Part shown: in pieces, positions 57,386 through 64,000 of the stretch | Numbering within the stretch: position 1 is the first letter of the stretch | How the letters are laid out: every line of letters begins with the position of its first letter | NCBI RefSeq assembly: GCF_012275535.1 | Contig: NZ_JAAVTK010000007.1 | Coordinates: 220,941 to 284,940, forward strand | Direction: 5' to 3' | Length of the DNA stretch: 64,000 nt | Source of the DNA: Hymenobacter artigasi | GTDB lineage: Bacteria > Bacteroidota > Bacteroidia > Cytophagales > Hymenobacteraceae | Translations under genes and position numbers: made by a program | The notes under the pieces: generated by a model | Databases searched by the model: none | The model's input: the letters and a program-made list of their open reading frames with translations, nothing else | What the model was told of the DNA's origin: nothing

Positions 57386-58321
57386 CTACCGAATGCTTAT
57401 CTTCTGGATGGTGTGGCCCGCTGCCGTTTGCACGCGCACGGTGTAGAGGCCCGGGGGCCGGCCGGCCAGGTCGAGGGGGCAGCTGCTGCGTGGGGTGCTG
57501 GCCCAGGTATCGTGAGCTACTTCGCGGCCCAGGGCATCGGTTACGCGCACGTCGGCGGCGGCAGTGGGGGCGGCCAGCTGCAGCGTGAAGCGGCCATCGG
57601 GGCTGGGGTTGGGGTAGGCCAGGAAGGCGGCCGGCGCGGCCGCGTCGCGGGTAGGCAGGGCCGTGCCGACCAGGGCCACGTCGTCAATCAGCAGCGTGGT
57701 GCCGTTCGTGATGTTATCGGCATCGCCCGAGGAGAAGACTATGCGCACCGAATCGGGCTGCAGGCCCGATAGGTACTGAATGGGCACGGTGGCCAGCGTG
57801 TAGGTGGCCGCCAGCGCGGGCAGGATGTAGCCGGGCTGGGCGGGCTGGCCGGCATAGCCCACTACCTCGCGCCGGCCGTTCACGGTGCGCGTGAGTTCCA
57901 GGGCCACGCCGGCTGAGTCGGCCAGCGTCCCGCTGAGCCGGTAGTAGAACTGCAGGCTGGTGGGCCGGGCCGTGAAGCCCTGGCCGATTTGCTCCAATTC
58001 GAAGTTGGGGCCGATGCTGAGCGCGGAGCCCAGGTAGAGGACGCCGGCGTTGGTGCCCACTACCGGGAGCGTAGCGGTTTGCAGCTGCACGGCAAACGCG
58101 CCGCTGTGGGCCGTGGTGCTTTTGCTCACGGTGCCGGTAGCTACCGGTGCGCCGAAAATGGCGGCATACACGTCGTCGGTGGTGAGCCAGCCGGTGGGCT
58201 TTTCGGGCGTGCCGGCCCAGGTTTCGAACGAGGCATTGGCCACGGTGCTTTGGGCCTGGGCCGGTACTGCCAGCAGCGAGGTAGCCGCGCTGGCCAGCAG
58301 GGAAAGGGTAAGCGTTTTCAT
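57386..58321 (-). CDS. T9SS-secreted protein with carbohydrate-binding-like domain
   Basis: 311 residues from the ATG at 58319-58321. The signal peptide ends AQAQ. The domain begins ANASFETWAGTPEKPTGWLT and contains SAHSGAFAVQLQTATLPVVG-like (TTAHSGAFAVQL), PTSLQFYYRLSGTLADSAG and DDVALVGTAL, a jelly-roll layout as in PCMD/CBM-like domains. The C-terminal 80 residues (FLAYPNPSPDGRFTLQ, VTDALGREVAHDTW, GLYTVRVQT) are a type A T9SS sorting domain, so the protein is exported across the outer membrane and anchored to the surface. It has its own -7 motif. Confidence 0.87.
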   Translation of the reverse strand: MKTLTLSLLASAATSLLAVPAQAQSTVANASFETWAGTPEKPTGWLTTDDVYAAIFGAPVATGTVSKSTTAHSGAFAVQLQTATLPVVGTNAGVLYLGSALSIGPNFELEQIGQGFTARPTSLQFYYRLSGTLADSAGVALELTRTVNGRREVVGYAGQPAQPGYILPALAATYTLATVPIQYLSGLQPDSVRIVFSSGDADNITNGTTLLIDDVALVGTALPTRDAAAPAAFLAYPNPSPDGRFTLQLAAPTAAADVRVTDALGREVAHDTWASTPRSSCPLDLAGRPPGLYTVRVQTAAGHTIQKISIR

Positions 58322-58365
58322 AGGGAAAGGCGGTGCGCCAGGAAAGGTAGCCCTTGGCTGCCCGA

Positions 58366-58373
58366 CAAAGGTA
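58366..58373 (-). promoter_or_regulatory. -7 promoter element TACCTTTG (reverse strand)
   Basis: Reverse complement of CAAAGGTA, an exact TAnnTTTG match 45 bases upstream of the 57386 gene's start. Confidence 0.55.
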
Positions 58374-58474
58374 AAGGCCTCAATGGCGCTCAGTGCCCTC
58401 ATAAACAAGGATTTTGCGCTACTGGTAAACCAGTATTTTTGCCGCTCGATGGCAATATCGGCCCGGCTATTCCC

Positions 58475-58482
58475 TAGGTTTG
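58475..58482 (+). promoter_or_regulatory. -7 promoter element TAGGTTTG
   Basis: TAnnTTTG match 34 bases before the ATG 58516 of the histidine kinase, supporting that start over the ATG at 58480. Confidence 0.5.
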
Positions 58483-58515
58483 TCTACCCCAATACCTCAC
58501 TCATCCTATTGGCCT

Positions 58516-60537
58516 ATGCTTGGTTTGATGCTGCGCGGCAGCGCGTTGCTATTTCTGCTGAGCCTGCTGCCCACCGCCGGCCAAGCCCAGCACCCAGTGA
58601 TGGTTGATAGCCTCACGCGCCAGCTGCGCCAAGCCACTACCGATTCCATGCGGGCCAAGTACAGCATCCTGCTGTCGGCTCAGTACCAGGCGTCGGACAC
58701 GGCCCGCACCCGCTACCACCTGCTGCAGGCCATCCGCTGGAGCCGGCACGGCGGCTACGGCCTGGGCGAGGCCCAGGCGCTGGTTAATTTAAGCACTTTC
58801 TACAACCTGCTGGGGCAGGATGACCGTGCTCGCGCCTACAACCGCGCCGGCCGCGCCGTGCTGGAGCGGCTCTACCGGGAGCGTCCCGGCCGGCAGGTGC
58901 TGCAGAGCCTGGCCTCGGTATCGGTCAACGAAGGCACGCTGCTGGCCAAGCAGGGCGACTTCGCGGGCGAAGTCCGGGCCTACCTGCTGGGAGCACGGTA
59001 CGCCGGCCAACTCGGCGACAGCGCCCTGCTGGGGGCCATTTACTACAACGTGGGCAGCCGCTTTGGGATACTCCAGCAGCCCGACAAGGCCAAATACTAC
59101 TGGCGGCGGGCTGCCGCGCTGCAGGAGCCGGTTCCCTTTGCTCCCTACCTGATTGTGGCCTACCTCAACCTGGCCGAGCAGCTTATGGTGGAAAAACAGC
59201 TGGCCCCCGCCAGGGCCTACCTCGACAAGGCTTCCCGGCTTGTGGCCGCCGGCAAGGCCGAGCCTTTCAAAGGTGAATATTATTCGATGCTGGGCGAATA
59301 CCATAAGGCCACCGGCAACCCCACGCAGGCCCGCGCCGACTTCCAGCGGGCCCTGGACCTGATGCGCGCCAAAAATGACCCCGCTTCTGCCGCCAAAATG
59401 CTGCTGGCGCTGGGCCAGGCCGAAACCCAATTGCGGAACTTCCCGCCCGCCCGCCAGTACCTGACCGACAGCCGGCACTACTTCCACCAAACGCGCGAGC
59501 CCCAAACCGAAAGCGAGGCGCTGGCCGCCCTGGCCACCCTCGAAGAGCAGGCCCACAACTACCCCTTGGCCCTGCGCTACACCCAGCAGGCCCACCAGCT
59601 GCAGGACAGCCTGGCCGCCACCGCCAGCAAAACCCAGGTCAATGCCCTCGAAAACCAGTACCAGGCCCGCCAGAAGGAGCAGCAAATCCGCACCCTGCGG
59701 CAGGCCCAGCAGCTGCAGCAAGCCGACCTGAAGCGCCAGCGCGCCCTCAACCTACTCTACCTGAGTTTGGTGGGCGGGTTGCTGCTGCTCGGTGCGCTCA
59801 GCTACCTGGTGCTGCGGCAGCGGCAATCGCGGCAGCGCCAACGCCAGCGCGAGCAGGACCGCCAGATTGCCGCCCTGCAGCAGGAGCGCCAGCTGCTGGC
59901 CACCGAGGCCATGCTGAAAGGCCAGGAGGAGGAGCGCGCCCGCCTGGCCCGCGACCTGCACGACGGCCTCGGCGGCATGCTCTCCACCGTGAAGCTGTAC
60001 CTGGGCAGCGCCCGCGGCAACCTCGTGCTCACGCCCGAGAGCGCCCGGCTCTTCAGCCGCTCCATCGAGCACCTCGACAGCTCCATTCAGGAAATGCGCC
60101 GCGTGGCCCGCGACCTCATGCCCGAGGCCCTGCTCACCTTTGGCCTGCCCGCCGCCGTGCAGGACTTGTGCGAAACCATTCAGCACAGCCAAACCACGCT
60201 CCGGGTGCAGTGCGAAGTGTTTGGGCTGGAAGCGCGCCTGCCCCAGCGCACCGAGCTGGTGGTGTACCGCCTGGTGCAGGAGCTGCTGAATAACGTGCTC
60301 AAGCACGCCGAAGCCCGGCAGGTTATCGTGCAGATTACCCGGCACGAGCAGCAGGTGCAGGTAGTGGTGGAGGACGATGGCCGGGGCTTCGAGGCCGCCG
60401 CCCGCCCCCTGAACACCGGCGTGGGCCTGCGCAGCCTGCAGGCCCGCGTCGACTACCTGGGCGGCACCCTCGAGGTGCAGTCGCAGCCTGGCCAGGGTAC
60501 CGCCGTCACCATCGAATTCATCCTCAAGCCCGAATAG
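58516..60537 (+). CDS. NarL-type sensor histidine kinase with TPR sensor domain
   Basis: 673 residues from ATG 58516. The signal-like N-terminus (GSALLFLLSLLPTAGQAQ) is followed by six or so tetratricopeptide helices in the periplasm (residues about 25-390, for example AQALVNLSTFYNLLGQDDRA and LRYTQQAHQLQDSLAAT). One membrane helix (LLYLSLVGGLLLLGALSYLV) and a coiled coil come next. The HisKA_3 domain has His482 in RARLARDLHDGLGG, and the ATPase has LVQELLNNVLKHAEAR, VEDDGRGFEAA and GVGLRSLQARVDYLGG. It phosphorylates the LuxR regulator four bases downstream. Confidence 0.95.
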   Translation: MLGLMLRGSALLFLLSLLPTAGQAQHPVMVDSLTRQLRQATTDSMRAKYSILLSAQYQASDTARTRYHLLQAIRWSRHGGYGLGEAQALVNLSTFYNLLGQDDRARAYNRAGRAVLERLYRERPGRQVLQSLASVSVNEGTLLAKQGDFAGEVRAYLLGARYAGQLGDSALLGAIYYNVGSRFGILQQPDKAKYYWRRAAALQEPVPFAPYLIVAYLNLAEQLMVEKQLAPARAYLDKASRLVAAGKAEPFKGEYYSMLGEYHKATGNPTQARADFQRALDLMRAKNDPASAAKMLLALGQAETQLRNFPPARQYLTDSRHYFHQTREPQTESEALAALATLEEQAHNYPLALRYTQQAHQLQDSLAATASKTQVNALENQYQARQKEQQIRTLRQAQQLQQADLKRQRALNLLYLSLVGGLLLLGALSYLVLRQRQSRQRQRQREQDRQIAALQQERQLLATEAMLKGQEEERARLARDLHDGLGGMLSTVKLYLGSARGNLVLTPESARLFSRSIEHLDSSIQEMRRVARDLMPEALLTFGLPAAVQDLCETIQHSQTTLRVQCEVFGLEARLPQRTELVVYRLVQELLNNVLKHAEARQVIVQITRHEQQVQVVVEDDGRGFEAAARPLNTGVGLRSLQARVDYLGGTLEVQSQPGQGTAVTIEFILKPE

Positions 60538-60541
60538 CCGC

Positions 60542-61168
60542 ATGTCGCCCATCCACGTTCTTATCGTCGACGACCACGCCATGGTGCGCGAGGGCCTGAA
60601 AGTGCTGCTGCAGCCCCTCGAATACGTGGCCGTGGTAGGGGCCGCCGCCACCGGGGCCGAGGCCCTGGCCGCCGCCCGCCAGCACCGCCCCGACGTGGTG
60701 CTGCTCGACATCAACCTACCCGACATGAGCGGCATCGACGTTTGCCAGCAGCTGGTTGCCGAGAAGCCCGGCATCAAGGTGTTGGCCCTCACCACCTTCA
60801 ACGAGAAGCTGTACGTGACGCGCATGATGCAGGCCGGCGCGGCCGGCTACGTGCTCAAAAATGCCCTGCCCGAAGAGCTGGCCGAAGCCATCACCAAAGT
60901 ATTCGCCGGCAAGAAATTCTTCAGCGACGAAGTGCAGAGCCTGCTGCTGCAAGCTCCCGCCGAAGCCGCAGCCGTGCCCCTACTCACCCGCCGCGAAAAG
61001 GAGGTGCTGGCCGCCATTGCCGACGGCCACACCAGCCAGCACATCGCTGACGCGCTCTGCATCAGCCTGCTCACCATCGAAACTCACCGCCGCAACCTGC
61101 TCACCAAATTCGGAGTGAATAATACGGCCCTGCTCATCCGCCAGGCCGGACAAATGGGGCTGATTTAG
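60542..61168 (+). CDS. LuxR-type response regulator
   Basis: 208 residues. Receiver: VLIVDDHAMVREGL, phosphoacceptor Asp56 in VVLLDINLPDMSG, Thr in ALTTFNE, Lys in YVLKNALPEEL. The C-terminal helix-turn-helix has LTRREKEVLAAIADGHTSQH, IADALCISLLTIETHRRNLL and TKFGVNNTALLIRQAGQMGLI, as in NarL. The start is four bases after the kinase stop. Target genes cannot be read from the window. Confidence 0.96.
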   Translation: MSPIHVLIVDDHAMVREGLKVLLQPLEYVAVVGAAATGAEALAAARQHRPDVVLLDINLPDMSGIDVCQQLVAEKPGIKVLALTTFNEKLYVTRMMQAGAAGYVLKNALPEELAEAITKVFAGKKFFSDEVQSLLLQAPAEAAAVPLLTRREKEVLAAIADGHTSQHIADALCISLLTIETHRRNLLTKFGVNNTALLIRQAGQMGLI

Positions 61169-61238
61169 CATCGGTTGTATCGAGCCCGGCCGGTCTTTCG
61201 AGGCAATCCGACAACCTTGCCAGCGCGTCAGGCAGCGG

Positions 61239-62168
61239 CTACGCTACCAGCTGTTTCTTGTACGCCCCCGGCGTGATGCCTTCGTACTTCTTAAACAGCG
61301 ACTGGAAGTACGACAGGTTGTTGAAGCCCGCCCGCAGGCACACCTCGGCCACGCTGGCCAGCGGGTGGCGCAGCAGCCGCTTGGCCTCGCCCAGCCGCTC
61401 CCGAATGATGTACTCGACCGGCGTAATCCCGAACTCGCGCTTGAACACCCGGAAGAACGTGGCCTTGCTCATGCAGGCCAGTGCGCTGAGCTTATCAATG
61501 GTCAGGCTCTCCGAAAGATGGTCTTTGATGTAGCCCACCACGGCCGCGAAGCGGTGCGTATTAAGGTGCCGGGCGTAGTCGTGGAAAATGAGCTGGCGGG
61601 CCTGCGTCTGCATCAGGCGCACCAGCAACTCCTGGAGCGTGAAGCCGGCCAGTACGTCTTTATTGATGTCAGAAGTGCGCGACACGGCCACCAGGCGGCC
61701 CAGCGTATCGGTTAGCTCGGGGGTGTTGGTGAGGTGCGCGTACTCGGGGCCTTCGATGGCCCAGGGCTGATGGGGCTCAGCCTTGGGGTACCGTTCGTTC
61801 AGCATGTCCACGGTGTGGCGGATGGTATCGGGCGCGATAGCCACGGCCAGGCATTGGGTAGGCTGGCACAGGCAGGCATCGGGAAAGTCGATTTCCATCA
61901 GCTCGTCCTTGTCCACCACCACCGACTCGCCGGGCAGGTAGTCGAAGGCTTCGCGGCCGGGCAGGTGCATTACTTTTTTGCCGCGCAGCATGGTGGTCAG
62001 GGCCAGTCCTTCGAGGCGGAGCGGCACGCGGTGGGCGGCATGGTGCGTTTCGAACACGTTGAGCTCGAACCCTTCCAGGCTATATACCGTCCGGTTTTCG
62101 ACTAAAGAGTGCAGCTGCTCCAGCGGGAGCGGGGCAACGGCGGCAGGCAAATGAACGCGGCTGGGCAT
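61239..62168 (-). CDS. AraC-family transcriptional regulator, divergent from aldehyde dehydrogenase
   Basis: 309 residues from the ATG at 62166-62168; a longer frame starts inside the promoter region. The N-terminal part (VYSLEGFELNVFETHHAAHR, PGESVVVDKDELMEIDFPDA, CLCQPTQCLAVAIAPDTIRH) is the AraC_N type found in AraC regulators of aldehyde or aromatic metabolism. The C-terminal two helix-turn-helix units are ESLTIDKLSALACMSKATFF and ASVAEVCLRAGFNNLSYFQS. It faces the aldehyde dehydrogenase gene with 164 bases between starts and most likely controls it. Confidence 0.92.
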   Translation of the reverse strand: MPSRVHLPAAVAPLPLEQLHSLVENRTVYSLEGFELNVFETHHAAHRVPLRLEGLALTTMLRGKKVMHLPGREAFDYLPGESVVVDKDELMEIDFPDACLCQPTQCLAVAIAPDTIRHTVDMLNERYPKAEPHQPWAIEGPEYAHLTNTPELTDTLGRLVAVSRTSDINKDVLAGFTLQELLVRLMQTQARQLIFHDYARHLNTHRFAAVVGYIKDHLSESLTIDKLSALACMSKATFFRVFKREFGITPVEYIIRERLGEAKRLLRHPLASVAEVCLRAGFNNLSYFQSLFKKYEGITPGAYKKQLVA

Positions 62169-62332
62169 GGCGGCAATAGCTGTGGTGAGGGAGTACACAC
62201 TCCCAACACCGGGGTGGCATAGCAAGTTGCGACAATTTCGGCACTCTTTGCGATAATACCACAACCCGGCTGCTTGTTAAAAGCAGACCTTTACAGCATC
62301 TCCCGTTCAATTCATTCCCATCCAACAACGTC

Positions 62333-63862
62333 ATGGCTGAAACCTTAGAAGAAACCACCACCCTGGTGGAACGCCCCAAGTTCAAATCGCACTACGACAA
62401 CTTCATCGGTGGCAAATGGGTGGCTCCGGTGAAAGGCCAGTACTTCGAAAATCCCTCGCCCATCGACGGCAAGGTGTTCACTAAAGTAGCCCGCAGCACC
62501 AAGGAAGACATCGACCTGGCCCTCGATGCCGCGCACGAAGCCTTCAAAACCTGGGGCAAAACCTCGGCCACCGAGCGCAGCAACATCCTCAACAAAATTG
62601 CCAACCGCATCGAGGAGAACCTTGCCATGCTCGCCGCCGTGGAATGCGTCGAGAATGGCAAAGCCATCCGCGAAACCACTTACGCCGACATGCCGCTGGT
62701 CATCGACCACTTCCGGTATTTCGCCAGCGTGATTCGGGCCGAGGAAGGCAGCGCTACCGAGCTGAACAGCAGCACGCTGTCGCTCAATATTCAGGAGCCG
62801 CTGGGTGTGATTGGCCAGATTATTCCCTGGAACTTCCCGCTGCTGATGGCCACCTGGAAGCTGGCCCCCGCCATTGCCGCCGGCTGCACCGTGGTGATGA
62901 AGCCCGCCGAGCAAACCCCCGCCAGCATCATGGTACTCATGGAGCTGATTCAGGACCTGGTGCCTCCGGGCGTGATTAACGTGGTGAACGGCTTCGGCCT
63001 GGAAGCCGGCAAGCCGTTGGCCTCGTCGCCGCGCATCAACAAAGCCAGCTTCACGGGCGAGACGACCACCGGCCGCCTCATCATGCAGTACGCCGCCGAA
63101 AACCTCATTCCGGTGACAATGGAGCTGGGCGGAAAGTCGCCCAACGTATTCTTCAAGAGCGTGATGGACCACGACGACGACTTCCTCGACAAAGCCATCG
63201 AAGGGGCCGTGATGTTTGCCCTGAACCAAGGCGAAATCTGCACTTGCCCCTCGCGGATACTTGTGCAGGAGGACATCTACGACGACTTTATTGCCCGCGT
63301 AATCGAGCGCGTGAAGGCCATCAAGCTGGGCAACCCGATGGACATGACCACGATGATGGGCGCGCAGGCCTCGAACGACCAGTTTGAGAAAATCCTGAGC
63401 TACCTCGAAATCGGCAAGGCCGAAGGGGCCGAAGTGCTGGTGGGCGGCGACGCTTACTCGCAGGCCGACGGCGCGCTGGGCGAGGGCTACTACATTCAGC
63501 CCACCATGTTCCGGGGCCACAACAAAATGCGCATCTTCCAGGAGGAAATTTTCGGCCCGGTGGTGTCCGTTACCACCTTCAAAACGGTGGAAGAAGCCAT
63601 CGAAATTGCCAACGATACCCTCTACGGCCTCGGGGCCGGTGTGTGGACCCGCGACGCCCATGAGCTGTACGAGGTGCCCCGCGCCATCCAGGCCGGCCGC
63701 GTGTGGGTGAACTGCTACCACGACTATCCGGCCGGTGCGCCCTTCGGCGGCTACAAAGCCTCCGGTTTCGGCCGCGAAAACCACAAGATGATGCTGGCCC
63801 ACTACCGCCAGAATAAGAACATGCTCATCAGCTACAGCGAGAAGGCACTAGGCTTCTTCTAG
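62333..63862 (+). CDS. NAD(P)-dependent aldehyde dehydrogenase (AldB/ExaC-like)
   Basis: 509 residues. [20 protein letters not shown] is the cofactor-site helix, [10 protein letters not shown] follows, and [11 protein letters not shown] is a Gly-rich cofactor loop. The catalytic Glu is in [12 protein letters not shown] and the catalytic Cys303 in [33 protein letters not shown] and [20 protein letters not shown] complete the family. It oxidises an aldehyde to the acid. The AldB/ExaC branch takes acetaldehyde or related short-chain aldehydes. Divergent regulation by the AraC protein fits an inducible function. Confidence 0.95.
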   Translation: MAETLEETTTLVERPKFKSHYDNFIGGKWVAPVKGQYFENPSPIDGKVFTKVARSTKEDIDLALDAAHEAFKTWGKTSATERSNILNKIANRIEENLAMLAAVECVENGKAIRETTYADMPLVIDHFRYFASVIRAEEGSATELNSSTLSLNIQEPLGVIGQIIPWNFPLLMATWKLAPAIAAGCTVVMKPAEQTPASIMVLMELIQDLVPPGVINVVNGFGLEAGKPLASSPRINKASFTGETTTGRLIMQYAAENLIPVTMELGGKSPNVFFKSVMDHDDDFLDKAIEGAVMFALNQGEICTCPSRILVQEDIYDDFIARVIERVKAIKLGNPMDMTTMMGAQASNDQFEKILSYLEIGKAEGAEVLVGGDAYSQADGALGEGYYIQPTMFRGHNKMRIFQEEIFGPVVSVTTFKTVEEAIEIANDTLYGLGAGVWTRDAHELYEVPRAIQAGRVWVNCYHDYPAGAPFGGYKASGFGRENHKMMLAHYRQNKNMLISYSEKALGFF

Positions 63863-64000
63863 CGCAGTGCGGTAAGCTTTAGCTTGCCGTTTGATAGAAA
63901 ACAGCACGTCATCATATGTTTGTAGTGGCAACCCAACGGGCCACGCCGAAGTACGTCATCGGTCCTCGAGACCGCTCTGCATGCTGGCACCCGTTGGGCC
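63863..64000. other. Intergenic tail with incomplete palindromes
   Basis: GTAAGCTTTAGCTTGCCG near 63872 is a short hairpin sharing wording with the repeat at 51741. ACCCAACGGGCC at about 63931 and CCGTTGGGCC at the right edge form the two arms of a palindrome cut by the window end. No ORF is supported here. Confidence 0.4.

Noticed and set aside
62345..63802. 485-codon reverse frame opposite aldehyde dehydrogenase
   Set aside because: Antisense shadow of a conserved enzyme; no domain seen.
1..64000. tRNA, rRNA, tmRNA, insertion sequence or integrase genes
   Set aside because: I found no T-loop consensus with a foldable cloverleaf, no rRNA-like conserved tract, and no transposase or integrase motif.

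Overview
The window reads as a chromosomal stretch of a high-GC member of the Bacteroidota, most like Hymenobacter or another Cytophagales genus. Supporting signs are the phylum-type -7 promoter motif TAnnTTTG ahead of many genes, two type IX secretion (T9SS) C-terminal sorting domains, many small secreted or lipoprotein-type outer-membrane proteins, a 2TM-domain protein and a DUF6428-type arsenic-operon protein. I see no rRNA, tRNA, transposase, integrase or CRISPR array. Protein assignments rest on motifs read by eye.

Layout. 1-9,060: the 3' end of a gene resembling dnaX, an M16 metalloprotease, isocitrate dehydrogenase, a 19-residue-repeat secreted protein, a flavin disulfide oxidoreductase with a relic of a second copy beside it, a lipoprotein and an AT-richer orphan. 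9,077-18,810: housekeeping metabolism (sucD, a cystathionine beta-synthase-type enzyme, adenine deaminase, cmk, ispH) with a receiver protein and small secreted families, including a 49-codon GTG-start lipoprotein. 18,984-21,704: a RimB-like protease, RimK and an aspartoacylase-like deacylase. 22,025-28,565: a Skp-like protein, a YYAPRP-repeat protein, a sigma-54 activator, a gutted TlpA-type gene, an orphan kdpC and a porin; this looks like a kdp locus without kdpA, kdpB or kdpD. 28,682-33,687: a four-PAS histidine kinase with a receiver protein, and a two-gene ABC exporter. 34,032-41,079: zinc-ribbon protein, spondin-domain lipoprotein, peroxiredoxin, CvfB-like and OmpA-like genes.

41,416-44,130 is a compact arsenic operon transcribed leftwards: arsR, DUF6428, thioredoxin-type arsC, an ArsN-like acetyltransferase and an aquaporin, with no arsB or acr3. 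47,224-51,738 holds a radical SAM protein and its DUF4130/TIGR03915-type partner, two families usually found side by side and of unknown biochemical role, here separated by a T9SS-secreted protein. The rest includes rfbD, an MFS transporter, a Gre factor, a bestrophin, a NarL-type two-component pair, and an AraC regulator facing an aldehyde dehydrogenase.

The most pervasive unexplained structure is in the gaps. At least seventeen intergenic regions hold long inverted repeats (about 20-70 bp arms around short or long loops) from roughly ten unrelated sequence families. Several families occur twice in the window. They often sit between genes of one operon or just past stop codons and look like non-autonomous palindromic repeats.
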